From assembly GCF_900102335.1 (NCBI RefSeq), contig NZ_FNBM01000011.1:1-64000 (forward strand): 64,000 bases of DNA, written 5' to 3'. Numbering within the stretch: position 1 is the first letter of the stretch; the number at the start of each line of letters is the position of its first letter. The position numbers and the translations under genes were made by a program. This document shows positions 1-8,388 of this stretch, one piece after another. The notes under the pieces are model-generated. The model was not told the origin of the DNA and ran no database searches. It saw nothing but the letters and a program-made list of their open reading frames with translations. This stretch comes from Phytopseudomonas seleniipraecipitans (GTDB lineage Bacteria; Pseudomonadota; Gammaproteobacteria; Pseudomonadales; Pseudomonadaceae).

Positions 1-260
1 AGCTCCTTGATGCGCTGCTCAGGCGTCAAGTTTTTAGGATCGGTCACGGCTTGGCTCCTGTCGGCTCGAATCGAGGCCCCCTGACTCCAATCCTGCCGAC
101 CATGCTTACGCAACCATACCAAAACAGTGGAGCGGCCCTGGATGCCATAGCGCTCCTGAGCCTGCGTATAGGTCAACTCGCCTTTTTCGATCTGGTCGAC
201 CACCGCCAATTTAAAAGTCAGCGAGTAATCACGCTGCGTACGCTTAACACCTTGCTCCAT
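1..260 (-). CDS. IS3-type transposase OrfA, 3' part outside window
   Basis: This is the N-terminal 86 residues or so of a small helix-turn-helix protein of the kind that binds IS ends in IS3-type elements (first frame of an OrfA/OrfB pair). The sequence opens MEQGVKRTQRDYSLTFKLAV and continues through a helix-turn-helix with the family signature YTQAQERYGIQGRSTVLVWL. Translation starts at ATG 260 with GGAG about 8 nt upstream. The reading frame is still open where the window begins, so the gene is cut by the window edge. OrfB with the DDE catalytic domain would lie to the left. The exact IS family member cannot be named from this piece. Confidence 0.8.
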   Translation of the reverse strand, partial: MEQGVKRTQRDYSLTFKLAVVDQIEKGELTYTQAQERYGIQGRSTVLVWLRKHGRQDWSQGASIRADRSQAVTDPKNLTPEQRIKE

Positions 261-313
261 CGAGATCTCCAGATTCTCAGGCAGAAGGTGTAAACCTTAT
301 TCAGGACGGGACA
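261..313 (-). mobile_element. Probable terminus of the IS3-type element
   Basis: The 53 nt upstream of the OrfA start read, on the minus strand, TGTCCCGTCCTGAATAAGG followed by TTTACACC. IS3-type elements have terminal repeats that begin with TG and lie about 50 nt before OrfA, so position 313 is a plausible outer end. The other end and any target duplication are outside the window, so the boundary is inferred. Confidence 0.4.
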
Positions 314-321
314 GCGCAACG

Positions 322-349
322 AAAAAGGGAGGCCTCGGCCTCCCTTTTT
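322..349. terminator. Bidirectional intrinsic terminator
   Basis: AAAAAGGGAGGCC and its exact reverse complement GGCCTCCCTTTTT are separated by TC, with a T-run on both strands. It lies just downstream of the oxygenase gene (stop at 387) and just outside the IS terminus. Confidence 0.85.
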
Positions 350-386
350 CCTGTGCAGCGTTCAAGTGGCCGGAAGATGGCGCCGA

Positions 387-1010
387 TCAGAGCGGGCCGT
401 CACCGCGGCGGCGGAACCAACCGGTCAGCGACAGCCGATCGCGGGTTGCCGGCAAGACTTCGTGGGGCACATCGGAGGACAGGAATACCACCAGCGTGCC
501 GGCTTCGGGGAGCACGTCACGCACCTGGCCGTCGGCCAGATACAGGCGCAGCATGCCGCCTTCATCGGCCTGCCAGTCTTCGTTGAGGTACAGCACTGCA
601 GAAACCGCGCGGCGGTCGTCGTCGAGAAAGCGATCGAGGTGCTTGAGGTAAAAAGCGCCCGGCGGGTAGAAGGCGAAGTGGCTCTCGTAGTCGACCAAGC
701 CCAGATACAGGCTCTGGTTGATCGCCACGCGCAGCTCGTCGAGCAGTTGCAGGTAACCATCGCAGGCTGGCGACTGGCCGGCCTCGAGCCACTGGATATG
801 ATCGCCACGGGTGCCTTCGCGCACGGCAACCGCATTGCCCCGGCCGGTGCCGGCTGGCGCAAGAGTGCCCAGGGAAATTCGCTGGCGGCACTCTTCGGCC
901 AGTTGCCGAGTCAGCGACAGCGGGGCGAATTGGGTTTGCAACGACCATCCAAATTCGGCAAGGTCATCGATGATGCGGCTCAGCAGCGAATCGGAAAGGT
1001 CGGTTGTCAT
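387..1010 (-). CDS. 2OG-Fe(II) oxygenase family protein
   Basis: A 207-residue protein of the prolyl-4-hydroxylase-like 2-oxoglutarate/Fe(II) oxygenase family. The metal triad is visible as H124-x-D126 (YLKHLDRF) and H183 (SSDVPHEV). R192 in DRLSLTGWFRR fits the residue that binds the 2-oxoglutarate carboxylate. There is no signal peptide, so it should be cytoplasmic. The natural substrate is not apparent; relatives hydroxylate proteins or small molecules. It is transcribed alone, away from the DUF2059 gene. Start is ATG 1010. Confidence 0.85.
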   Translation of the reverse strand: MTTDLSDSLLSRIIDDLAEFGWSLQTQFAPLSLTRQLAEECRQRISLGTLAPAGTGRGNAVAVREGTRGDHIQWLEAGQSPACDGYLQLLDELRVAINQSLYLGLVDYESHFAFYPPGAFYLKHLDRFLDDDRRAVSAVLYLNEDWQADEGGMLRLYLADGQVRDVLPEAGTLVVFLSSDVPHEVLPATRDRLSLTGWFRRRGDGPL

Positions 1011-1092
1011 GCCGCGATTCTACCCTGTGTCGACTACACCTCGACAAGCTCCACCTGGCTGCCGAAAATAGCCGCCCCAGACAGGAGTCCTT

Positions 1093-1824
1093 ATGCGTGC
1101 GTTGTGTTTTTTTCTGTTGTTGCTCCTGAGCCTTCCCGGGTTGGCCGAGCCCCATGCCGAGCTGTATGAAAAAGCCGGCTGGCCGCAGCAACGTGCGCAT
1201 TTCAGCGATGCCCTCAGCGCCGCGCAGACCCGCTACCGCAACAGCCTGCCGCCAGCGGTGTACCAGGCGCTGGTGAGCAACAGCAATCAGCGCTTCGCTG
1301 CCAGCGCCATGGACCAACGCGCCGAAAGCAGCCTGCGCGCGAACCTCGCCGACCCGGTACCGGCCCTGCGCTTTTTCGAATCGCCCCTGGGCCGCAAGAT
1401 CGTCGAAGCGGAGCTGCTGGCCACCCGCCCGGATCAGTTAGCGAAATATGCTGATGGCCTGCCGCTCAGTGAGGCAGACGCCACGCGACGCCTGCTGATT
1501 CGCCACCTGGCGCAGGCGCTGCCGGCCAGGGAAGCCGGCGCGGAAATCAGCCTGGCACTCGCCGGGGTCGCCGCCGACAGCCTCAGCCAGATGATTCCCG
1601 GCCTGCTCGGCGGTGGCACGGCTCAAGGCCTGCTGGACGGCCAGCGCCAGCGCCTGATGGCGCAGATCGACAAGGACCTGGATAACACCCTGCTGCACGT
1701 TTACCGCGGGCTTTCCGATCCGGAGCTTGAGGAGTTCGTCACGTTCGCCCAGTCCAGCGACGGTGCGGCTTACTACAAGGCAGCGCTGGCGGCGGTGCGC
1801 GCCGGCCTGGCCGTCGGTCAGTAA
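1093..1824 (+). CDS. DUF2059 domain protein, exported
   Basis: A 243-residue protein with a clear signal peptide (residues 1-18, MRALCFFLLLLLSLPGLAEP) and a helical remainder, so periplasmic. The C-terminal part (GLSDPELEEFVTFAQSSDGA) has the DUF2059 pattern, in which a helical domain carries a conserved PELEELxxFxxSxxG motif. No enzyme function is known for the family and no catalytic motif is visible. GGAG at about 1082 supports the start. It ends 2 nt before the stop of the convergent hydrolase gene, with no obvious terminator between them. Confidence 0.75.
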   Translation: MRALCFFLLLLLSLPGLAEPHAELYEKAGWPQQRAHFSDALSAAQTRYRNSLPPAVYQALVSNSNQRFAASAMDQRAESSLRANLADPVPALRFFESPLGRKIVEAELLATRPDQLAKYADGLPLSEADATRRLLIRHLAQALPAREAGAEISLALAGVAADSLSQMIPGLLGGGTAQGLLDGQRQRLMAQIDKDLDNTLLHVYRGLSDPELEEFVTFAQSSDGAAYYKAALAAVRAGLAVGQ

Positions 1825-1826
1825 GC

Positions 1827-2759
1827 TCAGCTCAACTGCTCGCCCAGATAGTCGAAGTAGCGCTGCCGTATCGGCTGCGCCTCATTGGCCAAGTGGTGAC
1901 GAGCCTCGGGCAGACGCAGGATGCGCGGCGCGCTGAATTTGTTTTGCAGCACGCCCAGGTTGTGCTGCCAGTCCACCGTCATGTCCGCCTCGCCCTGGAT
2001 AATCAACGGGCTGCGCTTGCTGCGCTGGGCTTTTTCGATCCGCGGCACCCACTGGCTCAACGCACCGACCCAGACCGTCGGCACCACCTTGGGCTGCAAC
2101 GGGTCGCGATTGCGCAGGAAGTCGAGGAACTCCAGGTCACTGGAGTTCTCGCTGAAGCGTCGGGGAATCTCCTGCACGAAACGGCGCAGTAGGCGATAGC
2201 TGAGTTGCGACCAGTTCCAGCGACGTGGGCGTACCAGCGGCGCCAGCAGAATGGTTTCGCCCACTGCGTCCAGCGGCGTGTCGTTGAGCAAATAATCGAT
2301 GAGGATCGCCCCACCCGTGCTCTGCCCGCACAGGTGCCAGGGTTGTGGCAGGCGCAGTGCCTCAGCCTGCTGCAGTGCAGCGCGCAGCACGGCTTGGTAC
2401 TCGGCAAAATCATTGATGCTGGCGCGCAGCCCGCTGGACAGCCCATGGCCGGGCAAGTCCACGGTAAGCACCGCGAAACCCATTTCCAAGCCCCACTGGA
2501 TGACGTGCCGATACAGCGCGCTGTGGTCGTAATAGCCGTGCAGCACTAACAAGGTTGCGCGCGGGGCAACCGGCGACCAGACCTGTGCGGCAATACGGTA
2601 GCCGTCCACCTCGAACCAGCCCAGCCGGCTTTCCACCGCTTCCTGCGGCACGAAGCCATAGAACTGCCGGTAGGCGAGTTCGCCAGCCGACAACTGTGCC
2701 GCATCGGCCAGCGGGCGCAGGTTGGCGACCAGGGATTCAGGTTGAAAGGTATCGGACAT
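1827..2759 (-). CDS. Alpha/beta hydrolase, lysophospholipase-like
   Basis: A 310-residue serine hydrolase. It shows the oxyanion segment LVLHGYYDHS (residues 71-80), the nucleophile elbow G-Q-S147-T-G, a likely acid residue in QGEADMTVDW and a late histidine in PEARHHLANE. The order matches monoacylglycerol lipase/lysophospholipase PldB-type hydrolases, which cleave acyl esters of glycerolipids. No signal peptide is seen, so cytoplasmic or membrane-peripheral. Substrate cannot be fixed from sequence. It stands alone, divergent from the DUF6436 gene. Confidence 0.8.
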   Translation of the reverse strand: MSDTFQPESLVANLRPLADAAQLSAGELAYRQFYGFVPQEAVESRLGWFEVDGYRIAAQVWSPVAPRATLLVLHGYYDHSALYRHVIQWGLEMGFAVLTVDLPGHGLSSGLRASINDFAEYQAVLRAALQQAEALRLPQPWHLCGQSTGGAILIDYLLNDTPLDAVGETILLAPLVRPRRWNWSQLSYRLLRRFVQEIPRRFSENSSDLEFLDFLRNRDPLQPKVVPTVWVGALSQWVPRIEKAQRSKRSPLIIQGEADMTVDWQHNLGVLQNKFSAPRILRLPEARHHLANEAQPIRQRYFDYLGEQLS

Positions 2760-2881
2760 CAGCGCTATCGACTCATTGATTCAGGGCAGCGTCACCGCAT
2801 CGGGCAACCGGTACAGTACCGATATTCTGCTGCCAGGTTCAGCATGGCAAGCCAACCGACTGTTCAACGGAAGCTGTCAGC

Positions 2882-3457
2882 ATGGCCCATTCGTGCCGCA
2901 CCTCCCTGCCTGGCTGGTTGATCACCGCGGCCTGCCTGGCGGTCGTGGGCGCGGCGCTGTGGTGGTTCGACGCTCGCTATCTGCGTCCGTTCGATGAGCG
3001 CACCACGTTATTCGGTGGCACCGCGCTGCGCCTGCCAGCAACCCTGGCGGGGCCAGGCGAGATCCGCTTGGTGCATTTCTGGGACCCGGCCTGCCCGTGC
3101 AATGTCGGTAATCAGCAGCACCTTGCCGAGCTGGTGGGCAGTTACTCGGCGCGCGGCGTGAGCTTTCATGTTGTGCAGAAACCAGGCAGCCATGGGCAAT
3201 CTCCTGGGACCCTCGGTGGCCTGCAGCCGCTTACCGGGCTGACAGGTAGCGATCACCTGCCCGCCAGCCCGGCCGTGGCAATCTGGGATCAGCACGGCAA
3301 ACTGGCCTATTTCGGCCCCTACGGCAGCGGCCTGTCCTGCAGCCCCGGCAACAGCTTCATCGAACCGGTGCTCGACGCGTTGCTCGCTGGGCGTACGGTG
3401 ATGGCCGACAATAACCTGGCCAGCGGCTGCTTCTGCGATTGGGTGCAGCAACGCTAA
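2882..3457 (+). CDS. DUF6436 thioredoxin-like membrane-anchored protein
   Basis: A 191-residue protein with one N-terminal membrane anchor (residues 11-29, GWLITAACLAVVGAALWWF) and a thioredoxin-fold-like remainder. Where thioredoxins have CxxC it has C71-P-C73 in VHFWDPACPCNVGN. Two more cysteines (CFCDW) lie at the extreme C-terminus. It probably faces the periplasm and handles thiols or metal, but a CxC is not a classical disulfide reductase site. The family has no assigned function. GGAAG upstream supports ATG 2882. Confidence 0.7.
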   Translation: MAHSCRTSLPGWLITAACLAVVGAALWWFDARYLRPFDERTTLFGGTALRLPATLAGPGEIRLVHFWDPACPCNVGNQQHLAELVGSYSARGVSFHVVQKPGSHGQSPGTLGGLQPLTGLTGSDHLPASPAVAIWDQHGKLAYFGPYGSGLSCSPGNSFIEPVLDALLAGRTVMADNNLASGCFCDWVQQR

Positions 3458-3609
3458 AGCGCCTGCCGTTGAACGCCGTCACCGATCAGGCCAAGCGCTT
3501 CGTCGAGGCCGAATCGACCGCAGACCTGAGCGCAGCGGATGTCACCTTCCATACCCCAGCATGCTGCTTCTGTCGCCAGAGCACTGGGTCGAGGCAAATC
3601 GCAGGCATG

Positions 3610-3637
3610 AAAAAGCCCGCCATGAAGCGGGCTTTTC
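3610..3637. terminator. Bidirectional terminator after rpmG
   Basis: AAAAGCCCGC (3611-3620) and GCGGGCTTTT (3627-3636) form a 10-bp stem with a 6-nt loop. T-runs on both strands end rpmBG from the right and the DUF6436 unit from the left. Confidence 0.9.
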
Positions 3638-3658
3638 AACCACAGGGTCGCCGATCAA

Positions 3659-3814
3659 TTACTTGATCTTGGCTTCCTTGTAGTTCACGTGCTTGCGCAC
3701 GACCGGATCGAATTTCTTGATTTCGATCTTGTCAGGCGTGGTGCGTTTGTTCTTGTCGGTGGTGTAGAAGTGGCCGGTACCGGCACTGGACACCAAACGG
3801 ATCAGTTCGCGCAT
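3659..3814 (-). CDS. rpmG: 50S ribosomal protein L33
   Basis: A 51-residue large-subunit ribosomal protein. It opens [20 protein letters not shown] and ends VNYKEAKIK, collinear with E. coli L33. It has no cysteines, so it is the C-minus (zinc-independent) form. AAGGAG lies 7 nt before ATG 3814. It follows rpmB by 9 nt and is co-transcribed with it. Confidence 0.97.
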   Translation of the reverse strand: MRELIRLVSSAGTGHFYTTDKNKRTTPDKIEIKKFDPVVRKHVNYKEAKIK

Positions 3815-3823
3815 GATAGCTCC

Positions 3824-4060
3824 TTAAACCTTTTCGCCGCGGTTGCGGATTTCAGCCAGCACTACGTCAATACCACGCTTGTCGATGATGCGCATGCCTT
3901 TGGCAGTAACACGCAGACGAACGAAGCGTTTTTCGGACTCGACCCAGAAGCGGTGATGCTGCAGGTTCGGCAGGAAACGACGACGGGTTTTGTTGTTAGC
4001 GTGGGAAATGTTATTCCCGGTTACCGGACCCTTACCGGTAACTTGACAGACTCTCGACAT
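3824..4060 (-). CDS. rpmB: 50S ribosomal protein L28
   Basis: A 78-residue ribosomal protein, collinear with E. coli L28 ([17 protein letters not shown] at the start, [11 protein letters not shown] centrally, GEKV at the end). It is the first gene of the rpmB-rpmG operon, the usual arrangement in gammaproteobacteria. The single Cys5 is the one normal for C-minus L28; the zinc ligands of C-plus paralogs are absent. Confidence 0.97.
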   Translation of the reverse strand: MSRVCQVTGKGPVTGNNISHANNKTRRRFLPNLQHHRFWVESEKRFVRLRVTAKGMRIIDKRGIDVVLAEIRNRGEKV

Positions 4061-4206
4061 ACCTCAGCCCTCTAAAACCACATGCCCAACCCGGCATGGG
4101 TTGGCCGCTTAATCTCTGTTTTTCGGCGCTGGGCGCCGCGTTTCTTCAGGGTCTTACCGGCGATAGATCGCAATCAAGCAACCGGGCCCCTAGAAAAGAG
4201 CGCTGC

Positions 4207-4235
4207 TTTATACCAGAAAGCCCCCAGATCAACAA
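4207..4235 (-). promoter_or_regulatory. Probable sigma-70 promoter of rpmBG
   Basis: On the minus strand TTGTTG (4235-4230) and TATAAA (4212-4207) are separated by exactly 17 nt, about 150 nt upstream of rpmB. The rest of the 4061-4441 intergenic stretch shows no gene I can support. A plus-strand frame is open back to 4082, but I reject that as coding. Confidence 0.6.
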
Positions 4236-4441
4236 GCGCGAGCACACTTTTATATACCCTGGCGGCTGCGCTGGCCCAGCCCTGCGGGCGCGCCCGGCAC
4301 CGACCATTCGTCGCCACGATACATTGTTCAGCCGCAACTTATCGCTTAGTGTCTCAGGTCACGCGCCAACGCGACCTGCCCAGCCCGCGTTTTCCACCCG
4401 ACGGCCCGCCGGATGCGCGCCACCCCGCTCAGGAGTTTCCC

Positions 4442-6019
4442 ATGCGCCTCGCTCTGTTGCCGCTGCTCATCGCCCCGCTGTTCGCCCAGGCTGCCACCCT
4501 CAGCGTCTGTACCGAAGCCAGCCCAGACGGCTTCGACGTGGTGCAGTACAACTCCCTGACCACCACCAATGCCTCGGCCGACGTGCTGATGAACCGCCTG
4601 GTCGATTTCGATGCCGACGGCGGCAAGCTGGTGCCGAGCCTGGCCAGTAAATGGGATGTGTCAGCAGACGGTCTCATCTACACCTTCACCTTGCGGCCCG
4701 ACGTGCAGTTCCACCGCACCGACTACTTCAAGCCGAGCCGCCCACTGGAAGCCGACGATGTGCTGTTCAGCTTCCAGCGCATGCTCGATGCCAACCATCC
4801 GTGGCACCACACCGCCGCCAGCGGCTACCCGCATGCGCAGTCGATGCAATGGCCGGAGTTGATCAAGGCAGTCGAGAAAGTCCATACCCATCAGGTGCGC
4901 ATCACCCTCAACAAGCCGGACGCGACCTTCCTCGCCACGCTGAGCATGGGCTTTGCCTCCATCTATTCGGCAGAGTACGCGGATCAGCTGCTCAAAGCGG
5001 GTAGCCAGGAAAAGCTCAACAGCCAGCCGATCGGCACCGGGCCGTTCGTGCTCAAGCGTTTTCAGAAAGACGCTGCGGTGCGCTATGTCGCCAATGCGGA
5101 TTACTTCGCCGGCAAGCCGAAGGTCGATGCCATGGTCTTCGCCATCACCCCGGATGCCAACGTACGCCTGCAGAAGCTGCGCCGTGGCGAATGCCATATC
5201 GCCCTGTCGCCCAAGCCGATGGACGTCCAAGCCGCCGCCCAAGACGCCAACCTCGACAGCGTGAAGACGGCCGCCTTCATGACCGCGTTCGTCGGCATCA
5301 ACAGCCAGCACCCGCCGCTCGACAAGCCCGCCGTGCGCCAGGCCATCAACCTGGCGTTCGACAAGGCCAGCTACCTCAAAGCAGTTTTCGAAAATAGTGC
5401 TGAGCCCGCCAGCGGCCCTTATCCACCGAATACCTGGAGCTACGCCAGCGATCTGCCGGGCTACGCACACGATCCGCAGAAAGCCCGCGAACTGCTCAAA
5501 CAAGCAGGCCTGGGCGACGGCTTCAGCACGACCATCTGGACTCGCCCTTCAGGCAGCGTGCTCAACCCCAACCCTAGCCTGGGCGCCCAGCTGCTGCAGG
5601 CCGACCTCGCCGAAATCGGCATCAAGGCGCAGATCCGCGTGATCGAATGGGGTGAATTGATCCGTCGCGCCAAGGCAGGCGAACACGACCTGCTGTTCAT
5701 GGGCTGGGCGGGTGATAACGGTGATCCGGACAACTTCCTCACCCCGCAATTTTCCTGCGCGTCGGTGGAGTCCGGCCTGAACTTTGCCCGTTACTGCGAC
5801 GCCAAGCTCGACACGCTGATCGCCGACGGCAAAACGCTCAGCGACCAGGCCAAACGCAGCGCGCTGTATAAAGATGCCCAGACGATCATTCACGAGCAGG
5901 CGCTGTGGCTGCCGCTGGCGCACCCGACCGCTTACGCGCTGATCCGCAAAAGTGTAGAGGGCTACAGCGTGAGCCCATTCGGTCGCCAGGACTTTTCCAA
6001 GGTCAGCCTGCAGCCCTGA
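4442..6019 (+). CDS. ABC transporter peptide-binding protein (DppA-like)
   Basis: A 525-residue periplasmic solute-binding protein of the SBP_bac_5 (dipeptide/oligopeptide) family. A signal peptide (MRLALLPLLIAPLFAQA) is followed by the family opening TLSVCTEASPDGFDVVQYNS. Later family segments include LRPDVQFHRT, NSQPIGTGPFVLKRF and GWAGDNGDPDNFLTPQFSC. It delivers peptides to an inner-membrane ABC importer. AGGAG at 4431-4435 fixes ATG 4442 rather than the in-frame codons further upstream. No permease or ATPase genes follow, so it is an orphan receptor using a transporter encoded elsewhere. In PAO1 the corresponding gene also lies between rpmB and radC (recalled). Confidence 0.88.
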   Translation: MRLALLPLLIAPLFAQAATLSVCTEASPDGFDVVQYNSLTTTNASADVLMNRLVDFDADGGKLVPSLASKWDVSADGLIYTFTLRPDVQFHRTDYFKPSRPLEADDVLFSFQRMLDANHPWHHTAASGYPHAQSMQWPELIKAVEKVHTHQVRITLNKPDATFLATLSMGFASIYSAEYADQLLKAGSQEKLNSQPIGTGPFVLKRFQKDAAVRYVANADYFAGKPKVDAMVFAITPDANVRLQKLRRGECHIALSPKPMDVQAAAQDANLDSVKTAAFMTAFVGINSQHPPLDKPAVRQAINLAFDKASYLKAVFENSAEPASGPYPPNTWSYASDLPGYAHDPQKARELLKQAGLGDGFSTTIWTRPSGSVLNPNPSLGAQLLQADLAEIGIKAQIRVIEWGELIRRAKAGEHDLLFMGWAGDNGDPDNFLTPQFSCASVESGLNFARYCDAKLDTLIADGKTLSDQAKRSALYKDAQTIIHEQALWLPLAHPTAYALIRKSVEGYSVSPFGRQDFSKVSLQP

Positions 6020-6131
6020 GACACGGCAATACATCAGCGCCATCCGCGTCTCGATGGCAGGCGCCTGTCACAGCGGTGACATACGCCTGCCGCACCCTGT
6101 CCGTTCTTCACAGACGGGGATCGTTCAGGCC

Positions 6132-7499
6132 ATGCGTTTCAATACCAGTGTTTGCAACCTGCTAGTCACCACTCTCTGCTGCATGCCGCTCGTCTCTCAC
6201 GGGCAGGATGCCGCCGCCCGGGCCTACCCGGCAACACTGGCCGGGCATGCAGTCATGCCGGCTGCCAGCTTCGTGAAGCCGCCTGCGGACGCTCCGGCCG
6301 ACTTTGCAATCAGCGGTAAATTTTCCAACGGCCAGCGCAGCGAGAAAATCGGCAGCGTCGAGGGATTATCAGCCAACCGCCCCACGGGGATGTTTCTGCC
6401 CTTCGAAGGCCAGCCGCTGCAGGGCCATTCCGGCATCAAGCACATGCCTGATGGCAGTTTCTGGGTGCTCACCGACAATGGCTTTGGCACCAAGGCCAAT
6501 TCCGCTGACTCGATGCTCTACCTCAACCACTATGACGTGGACTTCCAGTCAGGCGAATTCAAGCGGCTTGCAACAGTATTTCTCAGCGACCCGGACAAGA
6601 AGGTGCCATTTCGAATCGTTCACGAAGGCACCCAAGCGCGCTACCTGTCGGGCGCTGATTTCGACCCCGAAAGTTTCCAGTTCGCGGGTGATGCAATCTG
6701 GATCGGTGACGAGTTCGGCCCCTATGTGATCAAAACCGACCTGCAGGGCCGGGTGCAGAAGGTGTTCGACGTGGAGATAGCGGGCAAACCGGTACGCTCG
6801 CCCGACAACCCCGCGGTCAAGCTGCCTGGCTGGCCTGCCGAGCCGATGAATGTCGAAGTGCGTCGTTCCAAGGGTCTGGAAGGCATGGCGGCCTCCAACG
6901 ACGGCAGCACGCTCTATGCACTACTCGAAGGCCCCTTGTGGGACGCAACCAGCAAGGGTGCAGAACAACAGGATGGAAAGAGCGTGTTGCGCATGGTCGA
7001 ATTCGACGTGAAGCACGAGGCCTGGACGGGGCGCCACTGGCTCTATCCTCTGGAGCAGCCAGGCCACGCGATTGGCGACTTCAACATGATCGACGCCAGC
7101 AGCGGCTTGATCATCGAGCGCGACAACGGCGAAGGCACCGCCGACAAGGCCTGCCCTGCAGGCGAGACCGGCAGCACCTGCTTCTCCGACATCGCCCGCT
7201 TCAAACGCGTCTACAAGGTGGCGTTCGACGACAGCAATGTGGGCCAGGCGGTGCGCAAGGTGGGTTATATCGATCTGCTCGCCATCCAGGACCCGCACGG
7301 CCTGGCGCGCAAGCCGCTGAACGACGGCGTATTGAGTTTTCCGTTCTTCACCATCGAGAACGTCGACATCGTCGATGACCGGCACATTGTGGTCGGTAAC
7401 GACAACAACCTGCCGTTCTCCAGCAGCCGCGAGCCCAACCGGGCCGACGACAGCGAGATGGTCTTGCTGGAGGCTGCCGAGCTGCTCAAGGCTCGCTAG
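6132..7499 (+). CDS. Esterase-like activity of phytase family protein
   Basis: A 455-residue exported protein of the phytase-like beta-propeller family (Pfam Phytase-like). After a signal peptide (cleavage probably near LVSHG-QDAAA, residues 21-26) come family segments such as IKHMPDGSFWVLTDNGFGTK, GDAIWIGDEFGPYVI, EGMAASNDGSTLYALLEGP and FTIENVDIVDDRHIVVGNDN. Family members are periplasmic or secreted phosphatases/esterases; some are calcium-dependent phytases, but substrate cannot be read here. I prefer ATG 6132, because it begins a good signal peptide, over upstream codons. It lies between conserved core genes and may be a lineage-specific insertion. Confidence 0.75.
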   Translation: MRFNTSVCNLLVTTLCCMPLVSHGQDAAARAYPATLAGHAVMPAASFVKPPADAPADFAISGKFSNGQRSEKIGSVEGLSANRPTGMFLPFEGQPLQGHSGIKHMPDGSFWVLTDNGFGTKANSADSMLYLNHYDVDFQSGEFKRLATVFLSDPDKKVPFRIVHEGTQARYLSGADFDPESFQFAGDAIWIGDEFGPYVIKTDLQGRVQKVFDVEIAGKPVRSPDNPAVKLPGWPAEPMNVEVRRSKGLEGMAASNDGSTLYALLEGPLWDATSKGAEQQDGKSVLRMVEFDVKHEAWTGRHWLYPLEQPGHAIGDFNMIDASSGLIIERDNGEGTADKACPAGETGSTCFSDIARFKRVYKVAFDDSNVGQAVRKVGYIDLLAIQDPHGLARKPLNDGVLSFPFFTIENVDIVDDRHIVVGNDNNLPFSSSREPNRADDSEMVLLEAAELLKAR

Positions 7500-7538
7500 C
7501 GGTCGGCGGCGGCCACGTGCAGCCGCCGTCCCGACGGG

Positions 7539-8213
7539 CTACAGCCAGCCGTGCTCGGCCATCGACAGCGGCTCGCCGTCACCGACGATGAAATGATCAA
7601 GGATGCGCACCTCCACCAGGGCCAGCGCGTCCTTCAGGCGCTGGGTCAGTATTCGGTCGGCCTGGCTCGGCTCGGCGACGCCCGAAGGATGATTGTGGGT
7701 CAGGATCAACGCAGCCGCGTTATGCGCTAACGCGCGCTTTACCACCTGCCTCGGATAAACACTGGCGCTGTCGATGGAGCCCTGGAACAGTGCCTCGAAG
7801 GCCAGCACGCGGTGCTTGGCATCAAGAAACAGGCAGCCGAACACCTCGTGGGGCTCATGGCGCAGCAGTGCCTTGAGGTAATCACGCACCGCCTGCGGGC
7901 TCTCCAATGCGGAATCACGGCGCAGTTGCTCGGCAAGGTGCCGCCGCGCCATCTCCAGCACCGCCTGCAGCTGAGCGAACTTGGCGGGCCCCAGCCCGAG
8001 GCGTTGGCTGAATGACGGCAGATCAGCCTGCAACAGCGCGCGCAGGCTGCCGAAATCGGCAAGCAGGTGGCGCGCCAGATCTACCGCGCTCTGCCCCACC
8101 ACACCGGTGCGCAGAAAAATCGCCAGCAGCTCCGCGTCGGTCAGGCTGGCAGCCCCCTGGGCCAGTAGTTTCTCCCGCGGACGCTCTGCCGCGGGCCATT
8201 CACGAATGCTCAT
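7539..8213 (-). CDS. radC: RadC family JAB-domain protein
   Basis: A 224-residue RadC (UPF0758) protein. An N-terminal helix-hairpin-helix region ([18 protein letters not shown]) precedes a C-terminal JAB/MPN metalloprotease-like domain. The zinc motif is H173-x-H175-P-S177-G with D186 ([15 protein letters not shown]). The historical link to DNA repair is disputed and the biochemical role is unknown. Start ATG 8213 has GGGAG 8 nt upstream, so I do not use the upstream in-frame codons. It is divergent from coaBC, as in other pseudomonads. Confidence 0.93.
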   Translation of the reverse strand: MSIREWPAAERPREKLLAQGAASLTDAELLAIFLRTGVVGQSAVDLARHLLADFGSLRALLQADLPSFSQRLGLGPAKFAQLQAVLEMARRHLAEQLRRDSALESPQAVRDYLKALLRHEPHEVFGCLFLDAKHRVLAFEALFQGSIDSASVYPRQVVKRALAHNAAALILTHNHPSGVAEPSQADRILTQRLKDALALVEVRILDHFIVGDGEPLSMAEHGWL

Positions 8214-8388
8214 AAACGCTCCCTGTCGTTCCAATTTGGTACCGCGCACCGCCTCTAAAAGGCCGGCTTGGCACGCCGCTGCTCCCCTGCTGCCGCTGTG
8301 CTATCGTAGCCCGGTTTTTCGCGGGGTGCCGGGCCTGGGGAGGTCTCGGTCACCTGCGTCTGTAACTACACACGACAAAGGCAACGTT

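Noticed and set aside
4082-4441. In-frame extension of the peptide-binding protein by 120 codons
   Set aside because: It would bury the signal peptide. AGGAG 6 nt before ATG 4442 marks the real start.
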